A stretch of DNA of 64,000 nt from Myxococcus eversor (GTDB lineage: Bacteria; Myxococcota; Myxococcia; Myxococcales; Myxococcaceae). Shown piece by piece: positions 26,001 to 32,860 of this stretch. Each line of letters opens with the position of its first letter. Positions within the stretch are counted from its first letter, which is position 1. Under the pieces are notes generated by a model. The model saw only the letters and a program-made list of their open reading frames with translations. It did not search any database and had not been told where the DNA came from. The stretch covers positions 236,940 through 300,939 of the forward strand of contig NZ_JAAIXY010000010.1 of the NCBI RefSeq assembly GCF_010894455.1, read 5' to 3'. The position numbers and the translations under genes were made by a program.

Positions 26001-26411
26001 GTCCGGCGTGTAGCGCGGCTCTTGCGGGTAGCGGCGGAGGAACTCCTCGAAGCGGACGATGGCCTCCATCCGCTCCTTGCGCTCCTGGGCCTCGAAGTCC
26101 CGGATGACCTTCTCGTACGAGGACGCGAGCGAGTCGCGCTTCTGCTCGTACTTGCGCTCCATCAGGAGCTGCACCTCGCGGCTGAACTCGCGAGACTCCT
26201 CGTCGTACGTGCGCAGGGCGCGGCTGACGTCCTGGAGCAGCGTCTCTTCCTCGGGCGTGCGGCCCAGGCCCGTCAGGTATCTCGCATCCGGTGTGCCCGA
26301 CGGACTCTCCGCCTGGGCGGGGGAGGCTGCTTGCGCGGCGGGGGCCGGCGCCTGGGCGGCGGCGGGCAGCGAGGCCACGGAGAGCAGCACCGCGAGCATG
26401 CGCCGCATCAC
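23031..26411 (-). CDS. Large periplasmic TPR protein, AgnA/GltD-like
   Basis: 1126 residues with an N-terminal signal peptide (MLAVLLSVASLPAAAQ). The body is built of many TPR-like helices, for example FRLAELYYERSQDEHQLAMK, ADVYRRLGNVYFDQTNHPAA and KALYKLGWTYYRMDRFDEAV, with no catalytic motif. Length and signal match the large periplasmic TPR component (AgnA/GltD) of the Glt machinery. Both ends overlap neighbours by four bases (ATGA upstream, GTGA downstream), so it is translated in step with the 806-residue TPR protein and the TPR lipoprotein. This is expected if the three assemble together. Confidence 0.8.
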   Translation of the reverse strand: MMRRMLAVLLSVASLPAAAQAPAPAAQAASPAQAESPSGTPDARYLTGLGRTPEEETLLQDVSRALRTYDEESREFSREVQLLMERKYEQKRDSLASSYEKVIRDFEAQERKERMEAIVRFEEFLRRYPQEPRYTPDVMFRLAELYYERSQDEHQLAMKEYRDRLEAHDKNPDSAFPVEPKKDYGDSIALYRRLLKDYPTYRLNDGAWYLLGYCLEEQEEVDQSFRTYEQLIARYPRSRFATEAWVRIGEYWFDNYKDPQALPRSAQAFEAAARDTLHPLYDKALYKLGWTYYRMDRFDEAVESFLTLVDFYEAQRVAKGEAEAGGDLRDEALQYVAISLADETWGGLPRAQALFAKRGPKPYEADVYRRLGNVYFDQTNHPAAIAAYQRVLQKEPLAPDAPELQQRIALAYERDRLLAESFTESERLASLYQPGTAWYAKNQGDPDALSRANTLVEKSLYTSATFHHQQALVFKKEGKFDQASAGFSTAARAYGNYLERFPRSKSAGEMRFYYAECLYFSFQFAEAAKSYELVRDTGVSEKHRDEAAHSAVLAWQQLLAQDMQAGKAQDLKPLRSTERPEGSAVKPVPLAPTEQKLVSASDKYVALLPRDAKAAGIAYKAAELYYAHDDFPEARKRFERIIQTWPRSEVARYATNLTVETFLIDKDWRSVEEVSARLASNTQVIDPSSDLHKQLVKFKLAGRFKLADQLLAEGKHEEAARKYIQLVDEEPRHEFADKALNNAAVARENTRRFDSAMKLYERIYREYPSSPLADAALFRVAVNAEKSYDFDKAVVSYQKLVKDYPASKDREAALFNTARLLEGQQRYAESAATFLRYAELFPAAEDAPKNQYRAAILLEKQGDPRGEVRALQEFVRKFANKPGQVELVVDAHRRMGDAHQKLGDEKEAQRAYTQAASEFDRRKLKPDTHPLAANAAAYGRFQLAEAELRTFDKLKIGGWGKALVRSFAVKRAAVKTVKDAYSRVYPYKQLEWSLAAAYRSGYALERFANTIIETPVPPDVKRLGEEAVVTYQDLLAQNTAELEDAAVESYAVALAEARKNRVSNEWTRRTLESLNRFRPKEYPVLKEPKQALASDAAYPDGLIGSVSGPARPTSTDESRITGGAKP

Positions 26412-28828
26412 CGTCCCTCCTCCGACAGCACGTCCCGGAAGTCGGCGTCCAGCGCGCGCAGCGCCTCGGCCTTCTGCGCGGAGACCTTCTGGATGTTCGT
26501 CGTCTTGTCCTGCTTCTCGGTGAAGGCCACGTCCACCACGCCCACGTCCGCCTTGAGCACCAGGTCGTAGAACTGACGACGCACGCGACGGATGCTGTCG
26601 TAGGCGATGCGGCCCACCAACTGCTTCGCGTTGCCGGACACCGCGGCGACCTCGGCCTCGTAGCGCTCCAGCAGCGACTGCTCGGCCTGCACCTTGGCGC
26701 GAATGCGCTGTCCCCGCTGGTCCACCTTGGCCCTCAGGGCGAGTTGCGCCTCCACCACGCGCTTCTTCAGCGCCTCGCCTCGCTCCCGCACCTGATGCGC
26801 GTGCGTCAGCACGGCGGTGGGAGTCTGCCGACGCTCCGCCTCGCTGAGCACCTCGTGTTGGGAGCGCAGCGCCGCCGCGTAGCGGCCCCGGATGGCCTGC
26901 TCTCCCGCGAGCGAGGCCGCCGCGCTGTTGCGCTCATCGGCGAGCCGGCCCCGCGTCCGGTCCAGCTCCGCCTGGAGGTCGTTCAGCGTCTGGACCTCGC
27001 CCTGGAGCTGCACCAGGAACTCGCGCTCCTCGTCGGGCGGCGTCTGGCGGAGCAGTCGCGTGTCATCCACCCACTTGCGCACCGAGGAGGCGATGGCGTG
27101 CAGGCCCTGAATCTCCGTGCCCAGCCGGAAGGCGTCTCGGTCCACCGCGTCCACGCGGTACTGCATGCGGCGCAGCCGCTCCTCCATCTCCTTCTGCGTG
27201 GTGGGGAGCTTGCCGAAGCGGGCGGCCAGCGCATCGCTCTCGCGGCGCAGCAACTGGAGCCTGTCTTTCTCCTGCGAGGTGAGCGACGGCTCCAGCGTCA
27301 GTCCCTCCACTTCCACCAGCGCCGCGTCCACGTGCGTGACGGCCGTCTCCACCGCGTCCGCGCGGGTGAAGCCCGCCTGCAGCTCCGGGAAGGTCTCCAG
27401 CTTGCGTGCGTCCAGCGCGCGGAGGATGCGGGCCGCGAGCTCGCGTGCGTCGACCGTGCCCTTCTTCCCGCTGTCAATGTCGCCCACCATCTTCACCGCG
27501 CTGCTCACCTCGCGCTCGGTGGAGGCGTACTTCAGGGCCAGGGGCGGCAACAGCGTGCGCACGTCCGGAACGGTGTCCGTGCGCGCCAGGAGCCGCTCGA
27601 AGTACGCGACGGGGTCCCGGTTGGCGTTCAGGAGCAGGTCCACCTTCTCGCGCACGGGGCGGAAGGTGCCGATGAGCTCGTCGTACGCGGCGATGGCCTC
27701 GTCGTACCGCTTGAGCTTCTGGAGCAGGTGTCCCTGGAGGAGCTTCGCATCGGGCGCGAGCCGCGCGTCGGGAGCGACGAGCAACAGGATGTCGATGGCG
27801 TTCTTCGCTTCCTGGTGGTTGCCCTTGCGCACCTGCGTCCACGCGATTTCGTAGAGCGACTCCGGGAAGGACTCGCTGTCCTGCGGCACCTGGCCGTAGC
27901 GGTCCAGCGCCTCGTCGAAGCGGCCCGCCTCGTACAAGAGCCTCCCCAGCGACATCAGCGACAGCTCCCGGATGCGCTTCGTGTCCGTGTCCGTCGTCGA
28001 GCGGGTGACGGGCTTGCCCGGCGTCGAGACGGGCGCGGCGGTCTGCTCGTTCGACAGCGGGGTGAGGAGTTGCTGGAACTGGAGGATGGAGAGGGGCAGC
28101 TCGCCGGACTGCATCGACAGCACCGCCATGTGGTAGCCGGCCTGGAGCTGGTACGGGCCACCCGGAACCTGGGCCAGCGGCGCGAAGGCCGAGCGAGCCC
28201 GGGAGATTCGCTCCGAGGCGGGCAGGTCCGTGCGGCGGAAGAGCCACTTCGCCTGGACGTACTGCACGTCGGCCGGGAGCTGACCGCCGTACAACGTGCG
28301 CGCCTGCTCGACGTAGGCCTCGACGCCGTCGAAGACGTTCAGCCTTCCGGAGATGGCCAGGAAGCGCGTGAGGGCGTCGCGGTGGCGCGTCGAGGGCGTG
28401 GGCTGTGACAACAGCTCGCGCAGGTAGAGCCTCGCGCCGATGTCGTTCTTCTGCTGGTACAGCGCGTCCGCGAGGAAGTAGAGCGCGTCCGCGTAGCGCG
28501 GGTGGCCGCGGAAGCCCGGGTCGCTCACCAGGTCATAGAAGAGGACGGAGGCGGCGTTCCAGTCGCCGAGCAGGTACTGAATCTCCGCGTCGGAGTAGCG
28601 CCGCGAGCGGGCCTGTTCCTCGTCGGGCTCCGCGCGCTGGCTGTACTGCGTCTCCACGAAGCGCAGGCTCTCCTCGGCGAGCTGGAGCTGCTTCTCCACG
28701 GAGGTCAGGCGCTGCTCCAACTCCTGGGGAGTCGGAGGTGGGGGAGGGGGAGGGGGCTCGGCGGCCCAGGCGGAGGCGCCGCCCACGAGGCCAAGCGCGA
28801 GGGCGAGAGCGCGAAGCGACACGTTCAC
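26408..28828 (-). CDS. Periplasmic TPR and coiled-coil protein of the envelope cluster
   Basis: 806 residues: a signal peptide ending AWAAE, a poly-Pro stretch (eight Pro), then coiled coil, TPR-like repeats from about 80 to 420 (ADALYFLADALYQQKNDIGA, SLMSLGRLLYEAGRFDEALD). A long helical C-terminal half follows, with heptad-like segments (QGEVQTLNDLQAELDRTRG, VVEAQLALRAKVDQRGQRI). It resembles periplasmic scaffold proteins of Glt/Nfs-type systems. It starts 10 bases after the preceding gene and overlaps the next by four bases. Confidence 0.75.
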   Translation of the reverse strand: MNVSLRALALALGLVGGASAWAAEPPPPPPPPTPQELEQRLTSVEKQLQLAEESLRFVETQYSQRAEPDEEQARSRRYSDAEIQYLLGDWNAASVLFYDLVSDPGFRGHPRYADALYFLADALYQQKNDIGARLYLRELLSQPTPSTRHRDALTRFLAISGRLNVFDGVEAYVEQARTLYGGQLPADVQYVQAKWLFRRTDLPASERISRARSAFAPLAQVPGGPYQLQAGYHMAVLSMQSGELPLSILQFQQLLTPLSNEQTAAPVSTPGKPVTRSTTDTDTKRIRELSLMSLGRLLYEAGRFDEALDRYGQVPQDSESFPESLYEIAWTQVRKGNHQEAKNAIDILLLVAPDARLAPDAKLLQGHLLQKLKRYDEAIAAYDELIGTFRPVREKVDLLLNANRDPVAYFERLLARTDTVPDVRTLLPPLALKYASTEREVSSAVKMVGDIDSGKKGTVDARELAARILRALDARKLETFPELQAGFTRADAVETAVTHVDAALVEVEGLTLEPSLTSQEKDRLQLLRRESDALAARFGKLPTTQKEMEERLRRMQYRVDAVDRDAFRLGTEIQGLHAIASSVRKWVDDTRLLRQTPPDEEREFLVQLQGEVQTLNDLQAELDRTRGRLADERNSAAASLAGEQAIRGRYAAALRSQHEVLSEAERRQTPTAVLTHAHQVRERGEALKKRVVEAQLALRAKVDQRGQRIRAKVQAEQSLLERYEAEVAAVSGNAKQLVGRIAYDSIRRVRRQFYDLVLKADVGVVDVAFTEKQDKTTNIQKVSAQKAEALRALDADFRDVLSEEGR

Positions 28829-28838
28829 CGGCGGGCCC

Positions 28839-29573
28839 CTACCGCGCTTCAGTGGAGGTGGCGGCAGGAGGGCTTGCGCCCGCTTCGCCGTCGATGCGGG
28901 GCGCCGAGTCGCGCGACAGCTCGATGTCGTAGCGCACCGCGGGCCGGTCCTTCATGTCCAGCGTGAGGCCGCCCTGCTCGAAGCCCACCACGCGGACCGA
29001 GGACACCTTTCCTGGCTCCGCGTTGAAGGTGTAGCTGGATTGCACCTTGAACTTGTAGCCCTCCAGGTAGCTGAAGACGCCGAAGCCGCCGCCTCGATAG
29101 ACGAGTCGCACCGCGAGCTGGTGCTGTCCCGGGACGATGCGCCCGTTGAAGACCTCGAACTGCTCGCGCTTGCTCAGCTCTTCGCCCTGGATGTCGACCT
29201 GCGTGAAGATGGGCGCGCCGTCCAGCGCGTACGTCACCGACTCCAGGATGAAGGAGCTGCCCATCTCGTTCTTGTGGACGATGAGCGCGCGAGCGCCGGT
29301 GGTGACGTCTCCGCCCAGCACCGTCTCCTGCAGCAACAGGAGCCGCGCCTTGGAGCGGTAGATCTTCTCCTTCAAGTCGACGACCTGCTCCTCCAGCGTC
29401 TTCACCCGCGCGTTGAAGGCTTCATCCGCGGTGCTGTCTGCCTCGGTGGAGGCCGCCGGAGTGCTCGAGGCAGCGGCGGGCGCCGAGGGACGCGACTCCT
29501 GCGCGAGCGCCGCCCCACAGAGGGTGGCGCTCACGAGCGCGAGGAGGCGAAGGGTGGCGGATGCGACACGCAC
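28839..29573 (-). CDS. Periplasmic protein with short coiled coil and beta-rich domain, first gene after mglA
   Basis: 244 residues: signal peptide ending GAALAQ, an Ala/Ser linker, a coiled coil (ARVKTLEEQVVDLKEKIYRS), then a beta-rich domain (SSFILESVTYALDGAPIFTQ, YRGGGFGVFSYLEGYKFKV). Such proteins are sometimes mis-labelled dihydrolipoamide acetyltransferase because of their Ala/Pro linkers; no lipoyl or transferase motif is present. It is 115 bases downstream of mglA with a hairpin in between and is the first gene of the TPR cluster. Function unknown. Confidence 0.75.
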   Translation of the reverse strand: MRVASATLRLLALVSATLCGAALAQESRPSAPAAASSTPAASTEADSTADEAFNARVKTLEEQVVDLKEKIYRSKARLLLLQETVLGGDVTTGARALIVHKNEMGSSFILESVTYALDGAPIFTQVDIQGEELSKREQFEVFNGRIVPGQHQLAVRLVYRGGGFGVFSYLEGYKFKVQSSYTFNAEPGKVSSVRVVGFEQGGLTLDMKDRPAVRYDIELSRDSAPRIDGEAGASPPAATSTEAR

Positions 29574-29632
29574 TGTGCGACCTCAGGAGGCGGACGGCCC
29601 GGCCCGTCGGCAGCAGGTTGTAACACCCTTGA

Positions 29633-29657
29633 CCGCGGGGCGTCTTCTCACCCGCGG
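29633..29657 (-). terminator. Hairpin between mglA and the envelope cluster, possible attenuator
   Basis: Perfect seven-base inverted repeat CCGCGGG/CCCGCGG with an 11-base loop, 31 bases past the mglA stop. There is no U tract, so it could be a partial terminator, a processing signal or an mRNA-stabilising stem separating high mglBA expression from the downstream genes. Confidence 0.4.
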
Positions 29658-29688
29658 TACGGGAGTTGACTGCCCGGCTGCTCCCGGC

Positions 29689-30276
29689 TCAGCCGCCCTT
29701 CTTGAGCTCCGTGAGCACCAGCTTCGCCACGGCCTTGAGCGTGTCGAACACGCCCACGCCCGTCGGCGCCACGGCCTGGTACTCGGGGATGTTGCGCGCG
29801 TTGATGGCCTTGCGCATCTCCTCCATCGACACCGCGTTGGGCAGGTCCCGCTTGTTGTACTGGAGGACGTAGGGAATCTTGTTCAGGTCGTAGCCCTGCT
29901 CGGCCAGGTTGATGCGCAGGTTCTCGAGCGACTCCATGTTCGCCTCCATGCGCTCGATCTGACTGTCGGCCACGAACACGACGCCGTCCACGCCCTTGAG
30001 GATGAGCTTGCGGCTGGCGTCGTAGAACACCTGGCCGGGCACCGTGTAGAGGTGGAAGCGCGTCTTGAAACCGCGAATCTCACCGAGCGACAGCGGCAGG
30101 AAGTCGAAGAAGAGCGTGCGGTCCGTCTCGGTGGAGAGGGAGATGAGCTTGCCCTTCGTCTCGGCCGCCGTCTTGTTGTAGATGTACTGGAGGTTGGTCG
30201 TCTTCCCGCAGAGACCCGGCCCGTAATAGACAATCTTGCAGTTGATTTCGCGGGATGAGTAGTTGATGAAGGACAT
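29689..30276 (-). CDS. mglA: MglA, Ras-like GTPase controlling cell polarity and motility
   Basis: 195 residues, nearly identical by eye to M. xanthus MglA. It has P-loop GPGLCGKTTN at about residue 19, switch region RTLFFDFLPLSLGEIRGFKT, TVPGQVFYDASRKLI in place of the usual D-x-x-G, NKRDLPN for guanine recognition, and closing LKAVAKLVLTELKKGG. MglA-GTP sits at the leading pole and at focal adhesions and drives both gliding and type IV pilus motility; MglB is its GAP. It is 11 bases downstream of mglB, in the conserved mglBA order, and heads a long same-strand series of envelope genes. Full length. Confidence 0.97.
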   Translation of the reverse strand: MSFINYSSREINCKIVYYGPGLCGKTTNLQYIYNKTAAETKGKLISLSTETDRTLFFDFLPLSLGEIRGFKTRFHLYTVPGQVFYDASRKLILKGVDGVVFVADSQIERMEANMESLENLRINLAEQGYDLNKIPYVLQYNKRDLPNAVSMEEMRKAINARNIPEYQAVAPTGVGVFDTLKAVAKLVLTELKKGG

Positions 30277-30287
30277 GGCTTCCCGGG

Positions 30288-30767
30288 TTACTCGCTGAAG
30301 AGGTTGTCGATATCGTCGTCGGAGATCTCGGCGAACGGCGACCCGGCACCCGGGGCGTCCGTCTTCTTCACCAGACTCTCGAAGATCTTCGTGAGCTCGT
30401 CGCTGGCCTTCTTGATGCGAAGGCGGACGAGGCCGAGGCTGGTGCGGTTGTCGAAGATGACGACCAGCACGACCCGGCTGCCGACGATGGTCATGTAGAG
30501 CGAGTCCTTCGCCCCCTCATGGAACTGGTTGGGGAACTCGTTCTCACCGATCAGCTTGGCGAGTCCGCCCATCGCCGCCACGTTGCCGGCCGTCAGCGAG
30601 GCCAGGGACGTGGTGTCGATGTTCTGCGTCTGCCCGGCCGAGGAGATGAGTTGCCCGTTCTTGTCGACGAGGAACACCACCTTCGCGTTCGCGTCCTTGG
30701 TGAGCCGGTCGCAAACGGCGTTGATCTTGGTGAACTCCTCTTCGTACATCACCAGTTGCGTGCCCAT
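30288..30767 (-). CDS. mglB: MglB, Roadblock/LC7 GTPase-activating protein for MglA
   Basis: 159 residues with the Roadblock/LC7 fold (VVFLVDKNGQLISSAGQTQN, SLASLTAGNVAAMGGLAKLI, SLYMTIVGSRVVLVVIFDN). An acidic C-terminal tail ends DDDIDNLFSE. It is the MglA GAP that localises to the lagging pole. The start has ribosome-binding site GAGGAG. It is the first gene of the leftward unit; a weak promoter candidate TTGCTG-17-TAAGCA lies roughly 115-140 bases upstream on the minus strand. The divergent intergenic region (30768-31000) also serves the rightward genes. Confidence 0.95.
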   Translation of the reverse strand: MGTQLVMYEEEFTKINAVCDRLTKDANAKVVFLVDKNGQLISSAGQTQNIDTTSLASLTAGNVAAMGGLAKLIGENEFPNQFHEGAKDSLYMTIVGSRVVLVVIFDNRTSLGLVRLRIKKASDELTKIFESLVKKTDAPGAGSPFAEISDDDIDNLFSE

Positions 30768-31000
30768 GGGCGTATGCGCTCCTCAGCGTTCGCTCGCCCG
30801 CCTCACGGCAACACCCCGATTGTTTCTGGAGTGAATCCCGGAGGTTAGACGAGGCGCTACCGACGGTGAGGATGCTTAGCAAAGCCCCTCCACTCCAGCA
30901 AGAAGCCATCCGCGCGTCGGGGTGAGAACACGCCCGCGCCCCAGCCCCCGCCACCCAGGGGGTTGCCGTCAAGCACCTTGGAGGGCTTTCTGGAGGCCCG

Positions 31001-32620
31001 GTGGGGGCTGGTTTGGGAGTGCTCGCGGCTTTCTCTATACTCCGCCGGGCTTTGACGCCCCCACGCCCCCTTGCTCCCATCCTGGCGCGTCTGGCGCCCT
31101 TGCTGTTGGTGCTGGTCGGCTCCCCGTCCGCCCGGGCGGAGGAGGTGCGCGAGCGTGCCTCGCTGCGCCTGCGCTATGGCGTGGCCCTCCGGAACGGCGC
31201 CCAGGCGGATGTAGGGCCTGGGCTTACGTATGACGGCTTCACTCCGAATGATCTGGCGGCGGTGGGCTCGGTCTGGGCGGGCTCGTGGCTTGGCGGGTGG
31301 GCGGCGGTGCAGCGGGAGGGGTTTGATCTCAAGGAGGGCTCGTCGCGGATCACCGGCGGCAGCCTGCTGCGTGCGTCGGTGGGGCCCAAGGTGCGCACCT
31401 GGCTGGGGCCGCTGCGGGCGGAGGTGGGGGCGGGCTACGGCTTCGCGCAGCTTCCGCACTTCGGCGTGTCCTCGGAGCCGGTGCTGTCGCGCGGGGTGCG
31501 GCACGCGGCGTTGGTGACGGGGAGCCTGCGGCTGCCGCTATTCACCCGGTTGGAGGTGGAGGCGCGGGGAGAAGTGCCGGTGTCGCTGGCGGTGCGCGAC
31601 TCGGCGGGGACGAAGGCGGAGGCGAAGGGCTTCGCCGCGGGGGGCGCGTTGTTGTTCCCGCTGACGGGGACGCAGCGCTGGTCCGGCACGTTGCTCGTGG
31701 ACTTCCAGCACGTGCAGGACACGGTGACGCTCGCGGATGGGACGCGGTCCGAGCAGCGGATGCGCCGGGTGGGCGCCGCGCTGGAGCTGGCCTGGAATGA
31801 CGCGCCCGAGGCGCGGGCCCCGGAGCTGGCGCCGCTTCCTGTGCGGGCGACGGCGGGAGGGCTGTCGCTCCAGGTGCTGGACGCTGAGTCGGGGGCACCG
31901 CTGTCGGGAGCGCGGGTGGTGCTGGTGTCGGAAGGCGTGGAGGGCGCGCCGCTCGATGCCGATGCGCGGGGCACGCTGGAGAACGTGGAGGTGCCCCCGG
32001 GTGACGTCGTGGCGCGGGTGAGCGCGGAGGGCTACGAGCCCGCGGAGGGTCGAGTCACCGTGGAGGAGGGGGGGCGCGTGGCGCTGGCGGTGCGCGCGCG
32101 CAAGCTGCCTCCGGCCACGGGGGGCCTCAAGATGACGGTGGTGAGCGCGGGCAATGGGGTGCCGTTGCCGGGTGTGCGGCTGACGGTGGGGGCCGTGGAG
32201 GTGCGCACGGACCTGAAGGGCGAGGCGTGGGTGAAGGCGCTGCCGCCGGGGCCGGTGGCCGTGGTGGCGAAGTCGCAGGGCTATCGCGTGGCGGAAGAGG
32301 CGGCTGTCATCGTCGCGGGGCAGGAGACGAAGCTGTCCGTGCCGCTCGCCTCGGAGCGCAAGGGCGAGCCGGCGACGCTCACCGGTCAGGTGCGCAGTGC
32401 CCGGGGCGGAAGGCCCGTCGCGGCGACGCTGCTCATTCCCCAGGCGAAGGTGAAGGCTCGCACGGATGCCAAGGGCGCGTTCACCTTCAAGGTGAAGGGT
32501 GGCACCTACCGCATCACCATCTCCGCGCGCGGCTACCTGTCGCAGACCAAGCTCGTCACCTTGAAGGATGGAGAGCAGGCCATCTTCAACGTCGACCTCT
32601 TCCCGAGGCAGCGGCGGTGA
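31001..32620 (+). CDS. Outer-membrane/periplasmic protein with tandem CarboxypepD_reg-like domains
   Basis: 539 residues from the GTG at 31001 (GGAGG four bases before it). The alternative TTG at 31052 gives a better-shaped signal peptide (MTPPRPLAPILARLAPLLLV, cleavage near PSARA) and fits the promoter-like element at 31013-31041, so the start is uncertain. The N-terminal half is rich in alternating strands, as in a barrel or beta-sandwich. Residues about 285-535 hold three carboxypeptidase-regulatory/Ig-like units (LQVLDAESGAPLSGARVVLV, MTVVSAGNGVPLPGVRLTVG, TLTGQVRSARGGRPVAATLL). It is divergent from mglB and upstream of the FecR lipoprotein and the kinase. Confidence 0.7.
   Translation: MGAGLGVLAAFSILRRALTPPRPLAPILARLAPLLLVLVGSPSARAEEVRERASLRLRYGVALRNGAQADVGPGLTYDGFTPNDLAAVGSVWAGSWLGGWAAVQREGFDLKEGSSRITGGSLLRASVGPKVRTWLGPLRAEVGAGYGFAQLPHFGVSSEPVLSRGVRHAALVTGSLRLPLFTRLEVEARGEVPVSLAVRDSAGTKAEAKGFAAGGALLFPLTGTQRWSGTLLVDFQHVQDTVTLADGTRSEQRMRRVGAALELAWNDAPEARAPELAPLPVRATAGGLSLQVLDAESGAPLSGARVVLVSEGVEGAPLDADARGTLENVEVPPGDVVARVSAEGYEPAEGRVTVEEGGRVALAVRARKLPPATGGLKMTVVSAGNGVPLPGVRLTVGAVEVRTDLKGEAWVKALPPGPVAVVAKSQGYRVAEEAAVIVAGQETKLSVPLASERKGEPATLTGQVRSARGGRPVAATLLIPQAKVKARTDAKGAFTFKVKGGTYRITISARGYLSQTKLVTLKDGEQAIFNVDLFPRQRR
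31013..31041 (+). promoter_or_regulatory. Probable sigma-70-type promoter of the rightward three-gene unit
   Basis: TTGGGA (31013-31018), a 17-base spacer, then TATACT (31036-31041): four and five matches to the two consensus hexamers, rare in this GC-rich sequence. It lies inside the extended reading frame starting at 31001. If used, translation of the next gene must begin downstream, most likely at the TTG at 31052. Confidence 0.5.
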
Positions 32621-32805
32621 GCGACACGTGCACCCTCGCTCGTGGTCCTGCTGGTGGATGGCACGCGGGCCCGCTCCGACGTAGATGCCTTCCCGAGGCA
32701 GCGGCGGTGAGCGACACGTGCACCCTCGCTCGCGGTCCTGCTGGTGGATGGCGTGCGAGCCCGCTCCGACGTAGATGCCTTCCCAAGGCAGCGGCGGTGA
32801 GCGAC
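32601..32805 (+). repeat. 90-bp tandem repeat spanning the stop codon, 2.3 copies
   Basis: Units begin TCCCGAGGCAGCGGCGGTGA at 32601 and 32691 and as TCCCAAGGCAGC at 32781; the third copy fades after about 25 bases. The first two copies differ at only a handful of positions. Each unit repeats the last codons and stop of the upstream gene plus a GAGG-like element and a GTG. The spacing of 90 keeps one other frame open throughout, encoding a 30-residue repeat. Confidence 0.85.
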
Positions 32806-32860
32806 GTGTCTCCCTGGTCGCGGGCCCTGTTCAACGTCGTTTCGTTCCGAGGCACCCACG

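Noticed and set aside
23010..26570. Long plus-strand open frame opposite the AgnA-like gene
   Set aside because: Same mirror effect; the Arg/Val/Leu-rich product has no recognisable fold, while the minus strand encodes a signal peptide and TPRs.
28839..29573. Dihydrolipoamide acetyltransferase
   Set aside because: The Ala/Ser linker can mislead automatic naming; there is no lipoyl Lys motif or acyltransferase His motif, and the protein has a signal peptide.
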